This document shows positions 24,847 through 36,427 of a DNA stretch of 64,000 nucleotides, in pieces (position 1 is the stretch's first letter; each line of letters opens with the position of its first letter). The notes below the pieces were generated by a model. That model had not been told where the DNA came from. It saw only the letters and a program-made list of their open reading frames with translations, and searched no databases. The position numbers and the translations under genes were made by a program. Source of the DNA: Cannabis sativa (taxonomy: Eukaryota > Streptophyta > Magnoliopsida > Rosales > Cannabaceae); assembly GCF_029168945.1 (NCBI RefSeq), contig NC_083607.1, positions 31,729,257 through 31,793,256 of the forward strand. Reading direction: 5' to 3'.

Positions 24847-25818
24847 TCAAGTAGTTGGAGCTGAAATAAGAAGAAAAATAAACATGGTTAGTAGGTCCAG
24901 AATTAACAATCCAAGTGGATAATAATTCTCTAAAACACATGAGTTTATAGCATAGAAAGAAATACCTTGTTTCTTTGCTAGAAACTTAGGGCATTGGGGT
25001 TTCCAGTGGACCTTTTCATTGCAATAGAAGCATTTTCCTTTTGGCTTATCACCAGGAGTAGCAACCTTTTTCTTTTTAACTGTTTTCACAGCTTGAACAG
25101 GCTTCTTGCTATTCTTCCACTTCTTCTTGTTCTTGGGTTTGGAAGTAGAGGCAAAGTTTGCCTCAGCCTTAGCAGCCCCATTAGCATTTCAAGAATTAGA
25201 AGTTTTAGATCCTCCTTTTTGTGGTCCTCCAATCAAATTTTCAAATGTGTGAAGGTTGTTTACTAACTCGTGAAAGTCAAGTTCCAACTTGTTCATGACA
25301 TAATTTGAAGTATAAGATAGAAAGGCTGGAGTCAAACTGTTTAAGATCAGACTCACTTAAGTTGTCTGATCCATAATAGCTCCATGATTCTGAGCTTCTT
25401 GGAAGTAACTCGCCATTTCGAGAAGGTGATCACGCACGTTTTGATGAGGTTTCATTCGTGCATTGATGAAATTCTTTGTCGCTTCAAAGCGAGCTTGAAT
25501 TGATGCCTGTCCAAATAGTTCTGTCAACTGGTTCAAGATTTCTGCAGCCGTGAGAGTGTTAGCAAACCTTGTTTTCAAGGTGTCAACCATGCTAGAAAGC
25601 ATGAAGTATCGAGCTTTTTTGTCGGCATTCTGCAAACGCTCAAACTTCTCCTTTACTGGTTTGGTTTCATTCTCACCCGGCTGCTGAGGAGACGGTTCAG
25701 TTAACACAAACAGGGCATTTTCACGAATGAGAGTAATGTTAATGTTCTCTTTCAATTTAGGAAAGTTAGATCAATTCAGCTTATTATAAATCAACAGTGA
25801 CACTATGGGGTTGGTCAT
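24847..25818 (-). pseudogene. Ty1/copia gag with zinc knuckle (copy C)
   Basis: Minus strand, ATG at 25818 (MTNPIVSLL). One frame can be followed for about 300 codons and includes typical copia gag segments: LTEPSPQQPG, NADKKARYFMLSSM, LTELFGQASIQARFEATKNF, MKPHQNVRDHLL, then MNKLELDFHELVNNL and a lysine-rich stretch. A CCHC zinc knuckle (CFYCNEKVHWKPQC) follows, and a protease start decayed to NSGPTNHVY in a shifted frame. At least three in-frame stops break it: TGA at codon 16, TAA after MDQTT and TGA before NANGAAKAE. Gag would form the particle and bind RNA. This copy cannot make full-length protein, yet its reading frame is far better kept than pol, suggesting that its ancestor kept gag after losing RT. 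Confidence 0.85.
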
Positions 25819-27509
25819 TGTAATGTTGGATACAACAAATAACAATAAATAGAAATCTAGTAAGGTTCAACACAAAATCTCATTCAGAAATTATTAGCAC
25901 ATAGGAAGTAGGAATGACAAGCGAAAATACTAAAAACATACAATCCTAAATAATTTCCAAGGTTTTAAACAAACGGATATCAGTGTCCCGTTTAGACGAG
26001 AGTCAAAAATATCATCCATTGAATAGAGTTGTCAGCTCATCTAAAATGATAAACATTCTAGCAACCTTTTATTCGATCAAGATGAGAATCCAGCGTTGTT
26101 CCGTTTAGGCGAGAGTCAAGGCTATTCTATCTGATGCGCTTCTACCATTGTTTCATACTTTTGTAAGTCGTTATCCAAATCAAACAAATGGGCCTTCACC
26201 ATTTGGGTTGTTCATGTGAGGGAAGGCTAGGTTCAGTATGTTGTACCCACTGCTATTGGCCCCCTAACTCTCACACAAGGCCCAAAAGAGATGAATTTAA
26301 CCTTAAAATGAACAACTGTTATTAATTTAATAGGCCCAAAAACCTAAATGGGCCTAAATAAAATCTATCACGGTGTGACATTTTATTTAGCAACCTAGTT
26401 CATCTTTATTATAAAAAATTAAATGAACTACCTATATGCATCTAAACATAAAGTAAACATATATAGGCTCACACAGGCACACAGATTTGGATGGATCCTA
26501 TCATGTTACTAGGTCATACATAGATGAAAAAAGACTGTAAAATTTACCTGTTACAAATTATTTACTTGACCTATTGACAATTGAACCATGGGTTAAAATC
26601 AGATCATTGGATCTATCAACAAGTTAACCATGGCAATTTAGATCAAGCAATAATATGTTTTAGAAAACTTACAAAACAAGCTAAAACACATACTCCTGCA
26701 ACAAGTTGGATAGTTGGATGTGGGAATTATTTAATTTTAAATTAATTAATTTATTAAATAAAATTTCGAAAATAAATAAATAGTAAAAAATATGTTTTCT
26801 GTTTTAAAAAAAATTTAAATAAATAATTAAAAATAAAATTAAAATTAAACCTACATTTTTTGAAAAATTAGGTTTCAACTAACCTAAATATCTCTTCAAA
26901 AAAAAAAATGCTAACTATCTTTTAAATTTCATGTTATTTATAAATTAAATATTCAATAAAATAAAATGATAATTTAATATCTTTTTTTTTTCTGATTTTA
27001 TAATTTAATTTAAATAAAAATAACAAAAATTTAAAAGTTAGCAAAATATCTTATCTTTATTCAAAATGTCATGACTATAATAATCTTATTTTAAAATTTA
27101 AATAGGTCAATTTATTAAAAAAAATAATTTAAAAAATATTAATATCTGACCTTAAATTTAAAAATAAGATAAAATAATCAAAATTTAAAATAAGATGGAT
27201 AATTAAGAAAATAAGATACATATTTACCTATTTTCAAGTTCAAATTACACTAATATCTTAAATTAATTTTAAAAAATCCAATTAATTTAATTCTGATAAT
27301 TAGATTTGAAATATGAAAAGTAAAAATCAAAATACAAAACTATACGAAAAAAATCAGAAGTTAATTCCATGAAATAGCATGAAAAATCGAAGAAAAACGA
27401 AAAAATTGTGAGCAGTACGGATGGTGTGCAAAGCACAACAGCCAGGCGCACATTCTTGGGCGCACAACGGGTGCTGTCAGCAGCAACCCGCACGCCGAGG
27501 GTGTGTCAC
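25819..27509 (-). other. Leader of copy C
   Basis: Non-coding. It has the paired TCTCGCCTAAACGGGACA-type motifs (25984-26005 and 26097-26118, each with one change), the closed-stem island (26190-26283) and AT-rich sequence. At the right end is a GC-rich patch (about 27410-27509) with direct and inverted GCGCAC/GTGCGC pieces. It is shorter than in F or H: the hairpin block next to the paired motifs is gone. Confidence 0.7.
26190..26283 (-). other. Conserved leader island with closing stem (copy C)
   Basis: GGGCCTT (26190-26196) and AAGGCCC (26277-26283) close a block homologous to those in A, B, F and H, with the inner GTGTGAG/CTCACAT pair retained. Confidence 0.6.
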
Positions 27510-28559
27510 TGTTGGAAATTATTTTACCAGGATCTTAGATCTACCCACAAGTATGTTGATTAACACCCTAAATATGAACTTTCTAAAATGATGAAATAAA
27601 CACATATAAAGTTTAGTAAACCTTACATTGGGTGCAGCGGAATAATATGACTCCTTCCGTTCAGATATCTAGCCCTTGATTCCTTTTTGTAGCAGAGCAT
27701 TATCAATATCTGAACCTGGATCTCTTTCTCTGATTCTTTAGTACTGAAACTCCTTCTTGTTGAAAGTCTTTCTTCACGATCTTCCTCACTATGATTGAGG
27801 TATCACTTGCTGTGTGTGGGCACTACTCTAACACTAAGAATTTCGAAATCTTTAGGAAGAAGAGAGAGAGTGAGTGGTCGGCCAAAGATAGGGAGAGAGA
27901 GAGGCTCAGTTTTTTTTGAATGAAAAAGTAAAAAATTGTGTAAATTTCCTGAAGCCTTCACTATCTATTTATAGCATTCCACTAGAGTTAGGTTTGAATT
28001 ATTTGTCATTAAAATAATGAAAATATCAGAGGGAAAACCCTACAAAAGTGGTCGGCCATGCAATGTGGATTTGGGCCTCACTTTTTGCAATTTTGCAGTT
28101 TTATCTTTTCTGCATCTGATTTTCTCAAAAACGCCAATTTTCTAATTCAACCATTTAAATGCCAATTCTAACTATTTAATAACTATAAATAATTATTAAA
28201 TAATATTGTCATTTATCATATTTATTAATTGAACCATACAAAGTATCATATTTAACAAATATGCCCCTAAAACTCTTTCTTTACAATTTCGCCCTTACTG
28301 AGTGAAAAATTCACAAATAGACATAGTCTAATTTGAGAATTATAATTGATTAATCAAAACAAATTATATGAGTCTTACAAGCAATATTATCTCAACTAGT
28401 GGGGGGACCATGGGTCTATATAACTGAGCTTCCAATAAGTAGATCAAGAATTTACTACTAAAATTCACTAACTTATTAATTCTTCGTTAAACCCACGCAT
28501 AGAACTTAGAATTGCACTTTAGTATATAGAATGCTCTATATGTTCCACCATATAGACAC
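27510..28559 (-). repeat. D LTR, piece 1
   Basis: U5, R and part of U3 on the minus strand, with TATAAATA at 27966-27973. It ends in the target duplication GACAC (28555-28559) of solo LTR G. Confidence 0.85.
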
Positions 28560-30470
28560 TGTTGGGTTTTATGCCCTAAATAAAACTCATTTCATATAAT
28601 CAGATTTACTCATTAATAAAGATCAGAAATAACATTTTATGTTGAATGGTTCACATGATTTATTTCATGATTATATGTATATAATGTATGAATTCTTTTT
28701 AAGTCCAGAACATATGAGTTGGTTAAAGATTATAGTGTTGTCAGCACAGTGGAATATAATCTTTATTATATGTTCAAAAGTAGATTACCTGATTTGTCAG
28801 AACACTGGATTTAGACTGACATGGTATAATCAGCGATAGGTATTCTTACACCTTGGAAAAGTGTTATGTCCTTTCCAGGACATTGGCAAAGTTTACCAGT
28901 ATCGGATGCATGGAGTATGCATTGGAATGGACCGATATTGAACTTTGAATTAGATTTTAAAACTTACCGTAAATATCTATTCAATTCAATATCATAAGTT
29001 GGTCCTAGATCACATGATCGAAATCCTGATATGGTTAGGCTCAATTTCAAGAGTATTATTCGTGTTGTTTGATTTGTTAGTTAAGCCCTGTTTTGTATCA
29101 GGGTAATACGTACATTTTGGGAACACGGTAATACAATTGAGTGGGGGAGCGCTAACATAAATATGGAATCTATAGCTTCTATTTGGCAAATAGAAGTAAA
29201 GGATGATTTCCTTCGAGCTTAACCAAACGAAGATAAATGGTGGAGATCTCATTTCACTTAGGTGAAATATCATTTATACAGGGTTAAGTGTTTTAAGGAT
29301 AAAATACATTGTAGGGTGTTACGGTAATTTAATCCTGTACAGTGTAAATCATCTATATAGAGGATCATTGATCACATTAGGGTTATAACAATGGATAACT
29401 AATGACGTGTCTATATCGTGGAACATATAGAGCGTTTCTATATGACTGAGAGTGCAATTCCAAGTTCTAAGTGTGGATTCAATGAGGAATTAATAAGTTA
29501 GGGAATTTACTTGGTAAATTCGGTTCGACTTATTGGAAGTTCGGTTATATAGACCCATGGTCCCCATACTAGTTGAGGCTATACTGCTTGTAAGACTCAG
29601 TTAATTGATTTTAATTAATCAATTATAATTCTAAAAGTTAGACTATGTCTACTTTATGAATTCTCACAGTTTAAGGATGAAATCGTAAAGAAAAGGGTTT
29701 CTAGGTTTAATTATTAATTGAGAGTCTTTGCATGTCTAATTAATAATTATTTTAAATGACAATATTATTTAATAATCTATTTTAGTTATTAAATAATTAG
29801 TTTTGGCATTTAAATGATTAGAATTGGAAAAATGGCATTTTTGGAGAAATTGAAATAAAATTGAGGAAACTGCAAAATCCAAGTGAGGCCCATTTCCCTC
29901 TATGGCCGAGCACTCCTTTGTGTTTCCCAATTATTATTTTTTATTTTTTAATTGCCATGTAATTGCTAATCAAAGCCTAGCTATAATAGGAAAGTGGTGG
30001 ATCACACTAAATAAGGCAGTTAATTGATTACACAGTAATTAAGGAAACTGTTTTATTTGGAAAGTTGTGCTCTCCCTTTTCCCTATATAAAGGAACCTTG
30101 CTCTCTTCTCTTGGATGGATGATCATCCACGAAATTAAGAGAGAAAAGAGAGAGAATTTTCGAAATCCTTGTGAGATGAGTAGTGCCCACACACATCAAG
30201 TGGTATCTCAATCATAGTATGGAAGACTATGGAATTTCTGCATCAAAGAAGGAGAAAAGAAGATCCAGGTTCAGATCTTGGTGATGCTCTGCTACAGAAA
30301 GGAATCAAGGGCTAGAGATCTGAACGGAAGGAGTCATATTATTCCGCTGCACCCACTGTAAGGTTTTCTAACTTTATATGTGTTTATTTTCATTGCTTTA
30401 GAATTCATATTAGGTTGTTAATCAACATACTTGTTAGTAAATCTAGATCCTGGCAAAATAATTTCCAACA
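28560..30470 (+). mobile_element. Solo copia LTR (G)
   Basis: 1911 bases, TGTTGGG...CCAACA, plus strand, with perfect target duplication GACAC at 28555-28559 and 30471-30475. The sequence matches the family but has its own U3/R segment (about 29880-30170), with TATATAAAGG near 30084 instead of the usual TATAAATA. No internal region remains. Confidence 0.92.
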
Positions 30471-30475
30471 GACAC

Positions 30476-30684
30476 ATCATTAGTTATCCATTGTTATAAT
30501 CCTAATTTGATCAATGATCCTCTATATGAATGATCTACATTGTAAAGGGATTAGATTACCGTTACACCCTACAATGTATTTTATCCTTAAAACACTTAAC
30601 CCCGTATAAATGATATTTTAGCTTATGTGAAATGAGATCTCCACCATTTATTTTCGTTTGGTCAAGCTCGAAGGAGATCATCCT
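30476..30684 (-). repeat. D LTR, piece 2
   Basis: 209 bases of D's LTR between G and the gypsy element T. It ends with the ATCCT target duplication of T (30680-30684). Confidence 0.85.
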
Positions 30685-31799
30685 TGTAAAGACCGCTTAG
30701 TTTAATTTGGAAATTAGCAGTTTATCATGTTTAATTATGAAAAAATTATTTATAGCTATTTAAATAATTATTTATACTGTTATTATTGAATTCTGAGATG
30801 CATTTTATGTTATTCAGTAGTTTTCATAATTTTGCATTTCCGGTGTCCGGTAGCATGGAACTCGGTGTTTGGCTCAGTAAAATCACAACATAGTATGTTA
30901 GTAGATTGGGACGGTTTATTAGATATTGGGAATGTCGGGAATGGCCGGGAATTTAGAATTTCCCAAAAATACCCATTTAGTGTTATTTATGTGATTTTAG
31001 TGTGAAGGGGCAAAATAGTCATTTTACCCCATTGTTAGTTTGTCTTTTTGTGACTTATTAATTGGATTTTATGTGTTTAATAATGCTTTATGTTGGCTGA
31101 AATAGGTGGGTTAGGTGGCATTTCTTTCGTTTTACAAAACTTAGAAAAATTACAAAATTTCAAAAGACAAAAGCTCTCTCTTTTCCTCTCTCTCTATTCG
31201 GCCATTTGAGCAACAAGGAAAAGAGGATTTCCTCTTGAATTTCAAACTGGTTTTTGGATAGATTTTAACCTCTTGTTGTTGGTATGTTTTCTCTAGCTTC
31301 TCTTTTTAGTTTTCTTGAAAATTTGATGAAAAATGAGTAAATACATTGATGATTTTGAGGATATTGCTGCTGCTTGTTGCTGCTGTTGTTTCTATGTTTT
31401 AAATGTTGATTTAAGTATGTTTAATTAGGTTGAATTGCATGCTAGTTATTCTTGCTCTAGTTGGATAGATTTCTTGTTAAAATGCTTGAGTTTTCAAAGT
31501 GAATTTGTGTGAATTGTTGCTGTAGTTGTTGCATGAGATAGGTTTAGTTTCTGTAGTTTTTATATGCTTGATTTATGAGTTTGAATCATGGTTTGGATGC
31601 ATGTTAGTTGATATTAACCAAGTTTGAGTTTTGGAACTCAAAGCTTGGGCTTTAATGGCACTTTTTGTTTATGTGCATTCTGGGTGAGTTTGATGCTTTA
31701 GAAATGTTCTAAGGGATATATAGAACAGGTCTGGAAGGTTTTGTGTGTTTTGGAGTTGATTTGAATGAGTTATGAAATTTTGAATTTCTGCCTGCGAGG

Positions 31800-31815
31800 A
31801 ACCGGAATTCCGGTT
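31800..31815. other. AACCGGAATTCCGGTT palindrome (5' LTR of T)
   Basis: A perfect 16-base palindrome; two further, now imperfect copies follow at about 31820-31870. In the 3' LTR all three are perfect. Confidence 0.8.
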
Positions 31816-32218
31816 GTGCATCCAGAATTCCGGATGGGTTTCGAAAATTCCCAGAACCGGAATTCCGCTTGGGCAACTGGTCTACCGCTTGGGGAAATTT
31901 CAGAAACCCTAGTTTTCCTCGTTTTTATGTTATTTGGGGTATTGCCATGCTTTTTATCGATAGGGTAACTTTTAGTTCCTAGTTAAGTCCCCGGGAAGTG
32001 ATTTAGCGTATCACTTATAGTGTTGTGATTTTTATGGTTTAGGAGCACATGTCCGCGCGCGGATAGTTCCGGTCGGGTTGACCAAACACACGAGATTCGA
32101 ATCCGGAGTAAGATTAGTATAACAGTATGCATATGTAGATTACATGTTTATCGTGCATGTAGGAAGCCTGTTAGATTACATTAGATATGTATGTTGGCTT
32201 CGAACCATCCAACTGTGT

Positions 32219-32525
32219 CACGTCGGTACGGGAGTATGACCGAGAGCGGAGTATGACCGGTTCGGCCGATTAGGTGTACCTTGTATCACGTCGGTACGGG
32301 CATGAGTATGACCGGCGGCGGAGTATGACCGGTTCGACTGATTAGGCTGATACTTAGGTTGGTGGTTCCGTACTATTTGACGTATCACGTCGGTACAGGC
32401 TGGAGTATGACCAGCAGCCGGAGTATGACCGGTTCGACCGATCAGGCTGATACTGTAACACGTCTGTACAGGCTGGAGTATGACCAGCAGCCGGAGTATG
32501 ACCGGTTCGACCGATTAGGCTATTA
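32219..32525 (+). repeat. Four tandem units in 5' LTR of T
   Basis: Units start at 32219, 32287, 32386 and 32459, each with CACGTCGGTAC (CACGTCTGTAC in the fourth), GAGTATGACC twice and GGTTCG(A/G)C(C/T)GAT. Unit length varies from 68 to 99 bases. They are direct repeats without spacers, so not a CRISPR. Confidence 0.85.
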
Positions 32526-33062
32526 CTTGTCAATAGTACCGTCCCTATGAACGTTCAGAACTCAGTACCGTGTTGGACACGACAAGTAGAGGGACTCAGT
32601 ATCGTGTTGGACACGGCAGTTAGGGTTATGGTCAGGGGTATGAGCGTCTGACCATGACCGTGATTTATGTATGAGTATTATTATGCTTTTCTTACTGAGT
32701 CTGTTGACCCAGAGTGCTATGTTTATGTGTAGGTAAGGGCAAGGCTAGGGCTGATGGACCGTGAATGAGCCTATGAAGATTGTACATGTCAGGGCAGTTA
32801 GGCCTGGAGCGTACGATCATCGGGACAGCGAGGCTATTTTTGTAATTAGTCGCTAGGAGACAAGTATTTTGTATAAACAGTAAAATTTTGTAAATGGTAT
32901 TGTAATCGGTGTCCCGAGTATTTTGTATAAATATTTTACAAGTTTAATTAACAAGCAAAATTTTTAATTAATCACGTTTTCCATAAACCTCGTTGATTAG
33001 CAACGAGCTGCACAGCATGTTTAAAAATCATGTAATACGCCTATGCTAGTTAGGGTGTTACA

Positions 33063-33343
33063 ATTTGGTATCAGAGCCGCCAGGTTGTCTTCCGAAGATC
33101 GTCACGACATGTACAATCATCATCAACAGTTAGCTCGTTCTACGGTTTAGTAAGCTTTTATTGCTTTAGTAGTTTATCTATTTATTTATGAATAAGAAAA
33201 GCCTGATAGGAAGCATGTTAGTAGCCTGATAGTAGAATAGGCGCATGTTTCGTTTATAATTTCCAAATTAAGCGGCATTAGTAAGCTCTCCTTGAATACG
33301 ACCTGATATGCCAACTCTTGGTTTCGCAGGCGGTTCTGGCTAG
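33063..33343 (+). other. PBS and leader of T
   Basis: TGGTATCAGAGCC at 33066-33078 is the standard plant initiator Met-tRNA primer site, three bases after the LTR. The remaining 265 bases up to the gag ATG contain no ORF. Confidence 0.88.
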
Positions 33344-34500
33344 ATGGACGCCAGGCGGACTACTAGGAGCCAGGGAAATTCAGTGGGGTCGAATAAAGGT
33401 CAGGGAGCTCTGTTTCCCTCGCCAGCTAGGGGCCAAGGTAGAGGTCCCAGGGGCAGGGCTCGTGGTCGGGGTGTTGAGAACCCGCCACAGGCTGCTCAGG
33501 CTCCCCAAGCCGATCAGGGAGCCCAGAATTGGGAGGTTAGGTTTGCTGAAATGCAAGCCCAGATAGAGGATCAAGACTTAGAGATTCAAAGGTTGAGGCA
33601 GCAGGGTGCTCCTGCAGTGCCTGTGCCAGTAGTTCCAGTGGCACCCGCCCCTGCTACCCAGGCCGAAATAATTATGGCGGCCAACAGAATGGAACCTTTG
33701 TATGAATGGTTCCGGAAGCAAGCACCTCCGGTCTTTCTGGGAGGTCCAGACGTGATGAAGGCCGAGCAGTGGCTGACGGTGATCACCAAAATTCTGAACT
33801 TTATGGGTGTCACCGGTAATGACAGAGTGGTGTGTGCCACTTTCCAGTTCCAGGAAGACGCTCTTGTCTGGTGGGACATGGTGTCTCAGATTCACGACGT
33901 CACCACTATGACCTGGGAAAGGTTCCAGGAACTCTTTAATGCCAAGTATTATAACGAGGCGGTCAGAAGCGCCAAGAGGAAAGAGTTCGCCCACCTGACC
34001 CAGCGGGAGAATATGAGCGTGACAGAGTATACTACTCAGTTCGACCGGTTGGCGAGGTTAGCCTCGGGAATAGTGCCAACCGACTTCAGCAAGAAAGAGA
34101 AGTACCTGGACGGGTTAAATGCGAAGATTAAACATGACTTGATGATCACCACTGACGACAAGACCACCTATGCTCAGATGGTGGAGAAGGCACTGTGAGC
34201 TGAGGGCGCAGTTGGGTGTATGTCGGAGTCAGCTAGTACTCCGGCGAGTGGCGGGGGTCCTACCCCTCCTGCATCAGGCTTTAGCAGGGGGAGTAGTGGT
34301 TCGGCCATGGACCAGAAGAGAAGAGCATCCACTACTTCCGGAGGCTCGAGTCAAAACAAGAGTTTCCAGGGGAAACCAGAATAGAGGTAGTCGTCCTGGT
34401 GGTGCAGAGACCCGATTCTCCTATCCCGAGTGCCCCAGCTGCAAAAGGCACCATCGGGATGCTTTCACTGTGGCATGCCCGGACACTTCAAGAGGGATTG
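33344..34500 (+). pseudogene. gag: T gag (Ty3/gypsy capsid-nucleocapsid)
   Basis: ATG at 33344 opens 284 codons. A basic, RG-rich start (GRGPRGRARGRG) is followed by a coiled-coil-like stretch (EMQAQIEDQDLEIQRLRQQ) and a proline/valine/alanine-rich linker. The retrotransposon gag domain comes next, with FQEDALVWWD, TWERFQELFNAKYY and YTTQFDRLARLA. TGA at 34196-34198 ends it; the frame then continues as AEGAVGCMSES. The stop looks like an arginine codon CGA changed to TGA. Further on, a serine-rich linker and the [23 protein letters not shown] segment require one frameshift near 34380 and another near 34450 to reach the CCHC zinc knuckle in the first frame. Function when intact: particle formation and RNA binding. 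This copy is dead. Confidence 0.9.
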
Positions 34501-36427
34501 TCCCCAGCTCCGCTCAGAGGCACTGAGGGCTCCGCCGATACCCACTCCAGCTAGGGTGTTCGCCATCACTCAGGCTGATGCAGATGCCAGCCCATCAGTT
34601 GTAACAGGTCAGCTTTCTTTTAATAACTCGCTTTACTCAGTATTGTTTGATTCTGGGGCTACACATTCTTATGTGGCAGCCAGAGTCTTTAGTAAATTGG
34701 ATAGACCGTACGATAGATACAAATCAGGGTTTGGAACCCTATTACCTGGCGGAGAGTTGGTTATCTCCAACAGGTGGATTAGGTCTATGCCGATCAGGAT
34801 AGATGGTAAAGAGTTAAGTGCTGACTTGATAGAGATGAGTTTAGTAGAGTTCGATATTATTTTAGGAATGGATTTCCTATCTAAATATTCTGCAAGTATT
34901 GCTTGCAAAAGGAAGATGGTGATCTTCCAACCGGAGAGTGAAGAACCTTTTGTGTTTGTTTGTTCAGTTCGAGGATCTCGGATTCCAGTGATTTCGGCCA
35001 TGTCAGCTAGGGATTTATTGCACAGTGGATGCTTAGGGTTTCTAGCCGTGGTAGTGGACACCACTCGGCCAGATACCATTCGGCTAGAGGACATCAGGGT
35101 GGTTCGGGAATTTTTAGATGTTTTTCCCGAAGAACTTCCAGGGTTACCACCTCAGCGGGAGATTGACTTCGTGATAGATTTGGCACTAGGGGTGGAACCG
35201 GTTTCCAAAGCTCCATATAGAATGGCTCCAGCTGAACTTAAGGAGTTAAAGATTCAGCTCCAAGGGTTGCTTGACATAGGGTTTATCCGGCCTAGTGTCT
35301 CACCCTGGGGAGCCCCGGTTTTATTCGTCAAGAAGAAAGATGGAACTATGAGAATGTGCATCGATTACAGAGAATTGAACAAGCTGACAGTGAAGAATAA
35401 ATATCCATTACCTAGGATCGATGATTTGTTCGATCAGCTTCAGGGGACGACGGTCTTTTCTAAAATTGACCTCCGTTCGGGTTATCATCAGTTGAGAATC
35501 CGAGAGGAGGACATTCCGAAAACAGCTTTCCACACTAGGTATGGACATTATGAATTCCTGGTTATGTCGTTCGGACTAACCAATGCTCCTGCAGCATTCA
35601 TGGACTTGATGAATGGGGTATTCAAGGATTTCCTCGACATCTGTGTGATTGTGTTTATCGACGACATCCTCGTGTACTCTCCATCAGAAGTGGAGCATGA
35701 GTTACATCTTCAGATGGTACTGCAACAGCTTCGAGAACACAAGCTTTATGCCAAGTTCAAGAAATGTGAATTCTGGCTATCTCAGGTGTCCTTCTTAGGG
35801 CACATCGTCAACAAAGATGGGATCAAGGTGGATCCCGGGAAGATAGAATCCGTCACGGATTGGCCGAGACCGAAGACAGTGACAGAGATTAGAAGCTTCT
35901 TGGGTTTAGCTGGGTACTATCGTAGGTTCGTGGAAGGGTTTTCAAAAATTTCAATGCCCCTAACCGAACTTACAAAGAAGAATCAGCGGTTTGTCTGGTC
36001 AGACAAGTGCGAAGCTAGTTTTCAGGAGCTGAAACAGAGGTTGATTACCGCTCCAGTGCTAGCTTTGCCTTCAGACAACGAGAAATTTGTTGTTTATTGT
36101 GATGCATCCCGATAGGGTCTGGGGTGTGTGTTGATGCAAGCCTATCGGGTCATCGCTTATGCCTCTCGTCAGTTAAAGGATTACGAACAGCGATACCCTA
36201 CTCATGATCTAGAATTGGCTGCGGTGGTTTTTGCATTGAACATTTGGCGGCATTACCTTTATGGAGAAAGGTGTGAAATCTATACCGACCATAAAACTCT
36301 TAAGTATTTCTTTACTCAGAAAGATTTGAACATGAGACACAGGCGTTGGTTGGAATTAGTCAAAGATTACGACTGTGAGATTCTCTATCATCCTGGGAAA
36401 GCCAATGTAGTGGCCGATGCCCTGAGT
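34430..36427 (+). pseudogene. pol: T pol: zinc knuckle, protease, RT, RNase H
   Basis: A 561-codon open stretch (34430-36115) carries the zinc knuckle [14 protein letters not shown] (residues 11-24) and aspartic protease [10 protein letters not shown] (residue 74 on). Reverse transcriptase follows, with DLRSGYHQ (about 348), [15 protein letters not shown] (about 381) and the catalytic FIDDILVYS (about 409). RNase H begins with YCDAS and is cut by TAG at 36113-36115. It continues in the same frame with [17 protein letters not shown] and VVADALSRK. The stop sits where a glutamine CAG is expected. Apart from stops the frame is well kept, so T was recently active compared with the Sirevirus relic. 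The start at 34430 is only an open-frame start: real pol continues from gag. Confidence 0.93.

Larger units (their letters stand above)
21108..27509 (-). mobile_element. Copia-type element, copy C (gag-bearing, pol-deleted)
   Basis: On the minus strand from right to left: leader (27509-25819), gag (25818-24847), remnants of protease, IN and RNase H (24840-23380), polypurine tract (23081-23067) and LTR (23066-21206). The leader begins about 270 bases downstream of where its PBS should be because copy D inserted there (junction 27509/27510). On the far side of the LTR the sequence continues with a PBS and about 85 bases of leader (to about 21108). The LTR thus sits between two internal regions, a tandem arrangement left by recombination. 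Confidence 0.8.
30685..33062 (+). repeat. 5' LTR of T
   Basis: 2378 bases. It includes a palindrome (31800-31815), tandem repeats (32219-32525), a doubled CTCAGTA(C/T)CGTGTTGGACAC block (about 32563-32625) and intron-like splice signals (GT at 31282, AG at 31731-31732 of the acceptor-like TGTGTAG). The start lacks a clear TATA box; CT-rich runs at 31173-31197 may mark an initiator. Confidence 0.92.

Noticed and set aside
25000..25266. Plus-strand ORF over the zinc knuckle region (90 codons)
   Set aside because: Antisense shadow of the minus-strand gag.
31765..31968. 67-codon ORF in T's LTRs (also 50002-50205)
   Set aside because: It runs across the palindromes inside the LTR; no family resemblance, conserved only because the LTRs are a pair.
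32219..32525. CRISPR-like array
   Set aside because: Units are direct tandem repeats with no unique spacers, inside a plant retrotransposon LTR.
33578..33994. Antisense ORFs over gag and pol of T (also 34669-35094 and 36956-37288)
   Set aside because: Shadows of the sense coding frames; no independent features.
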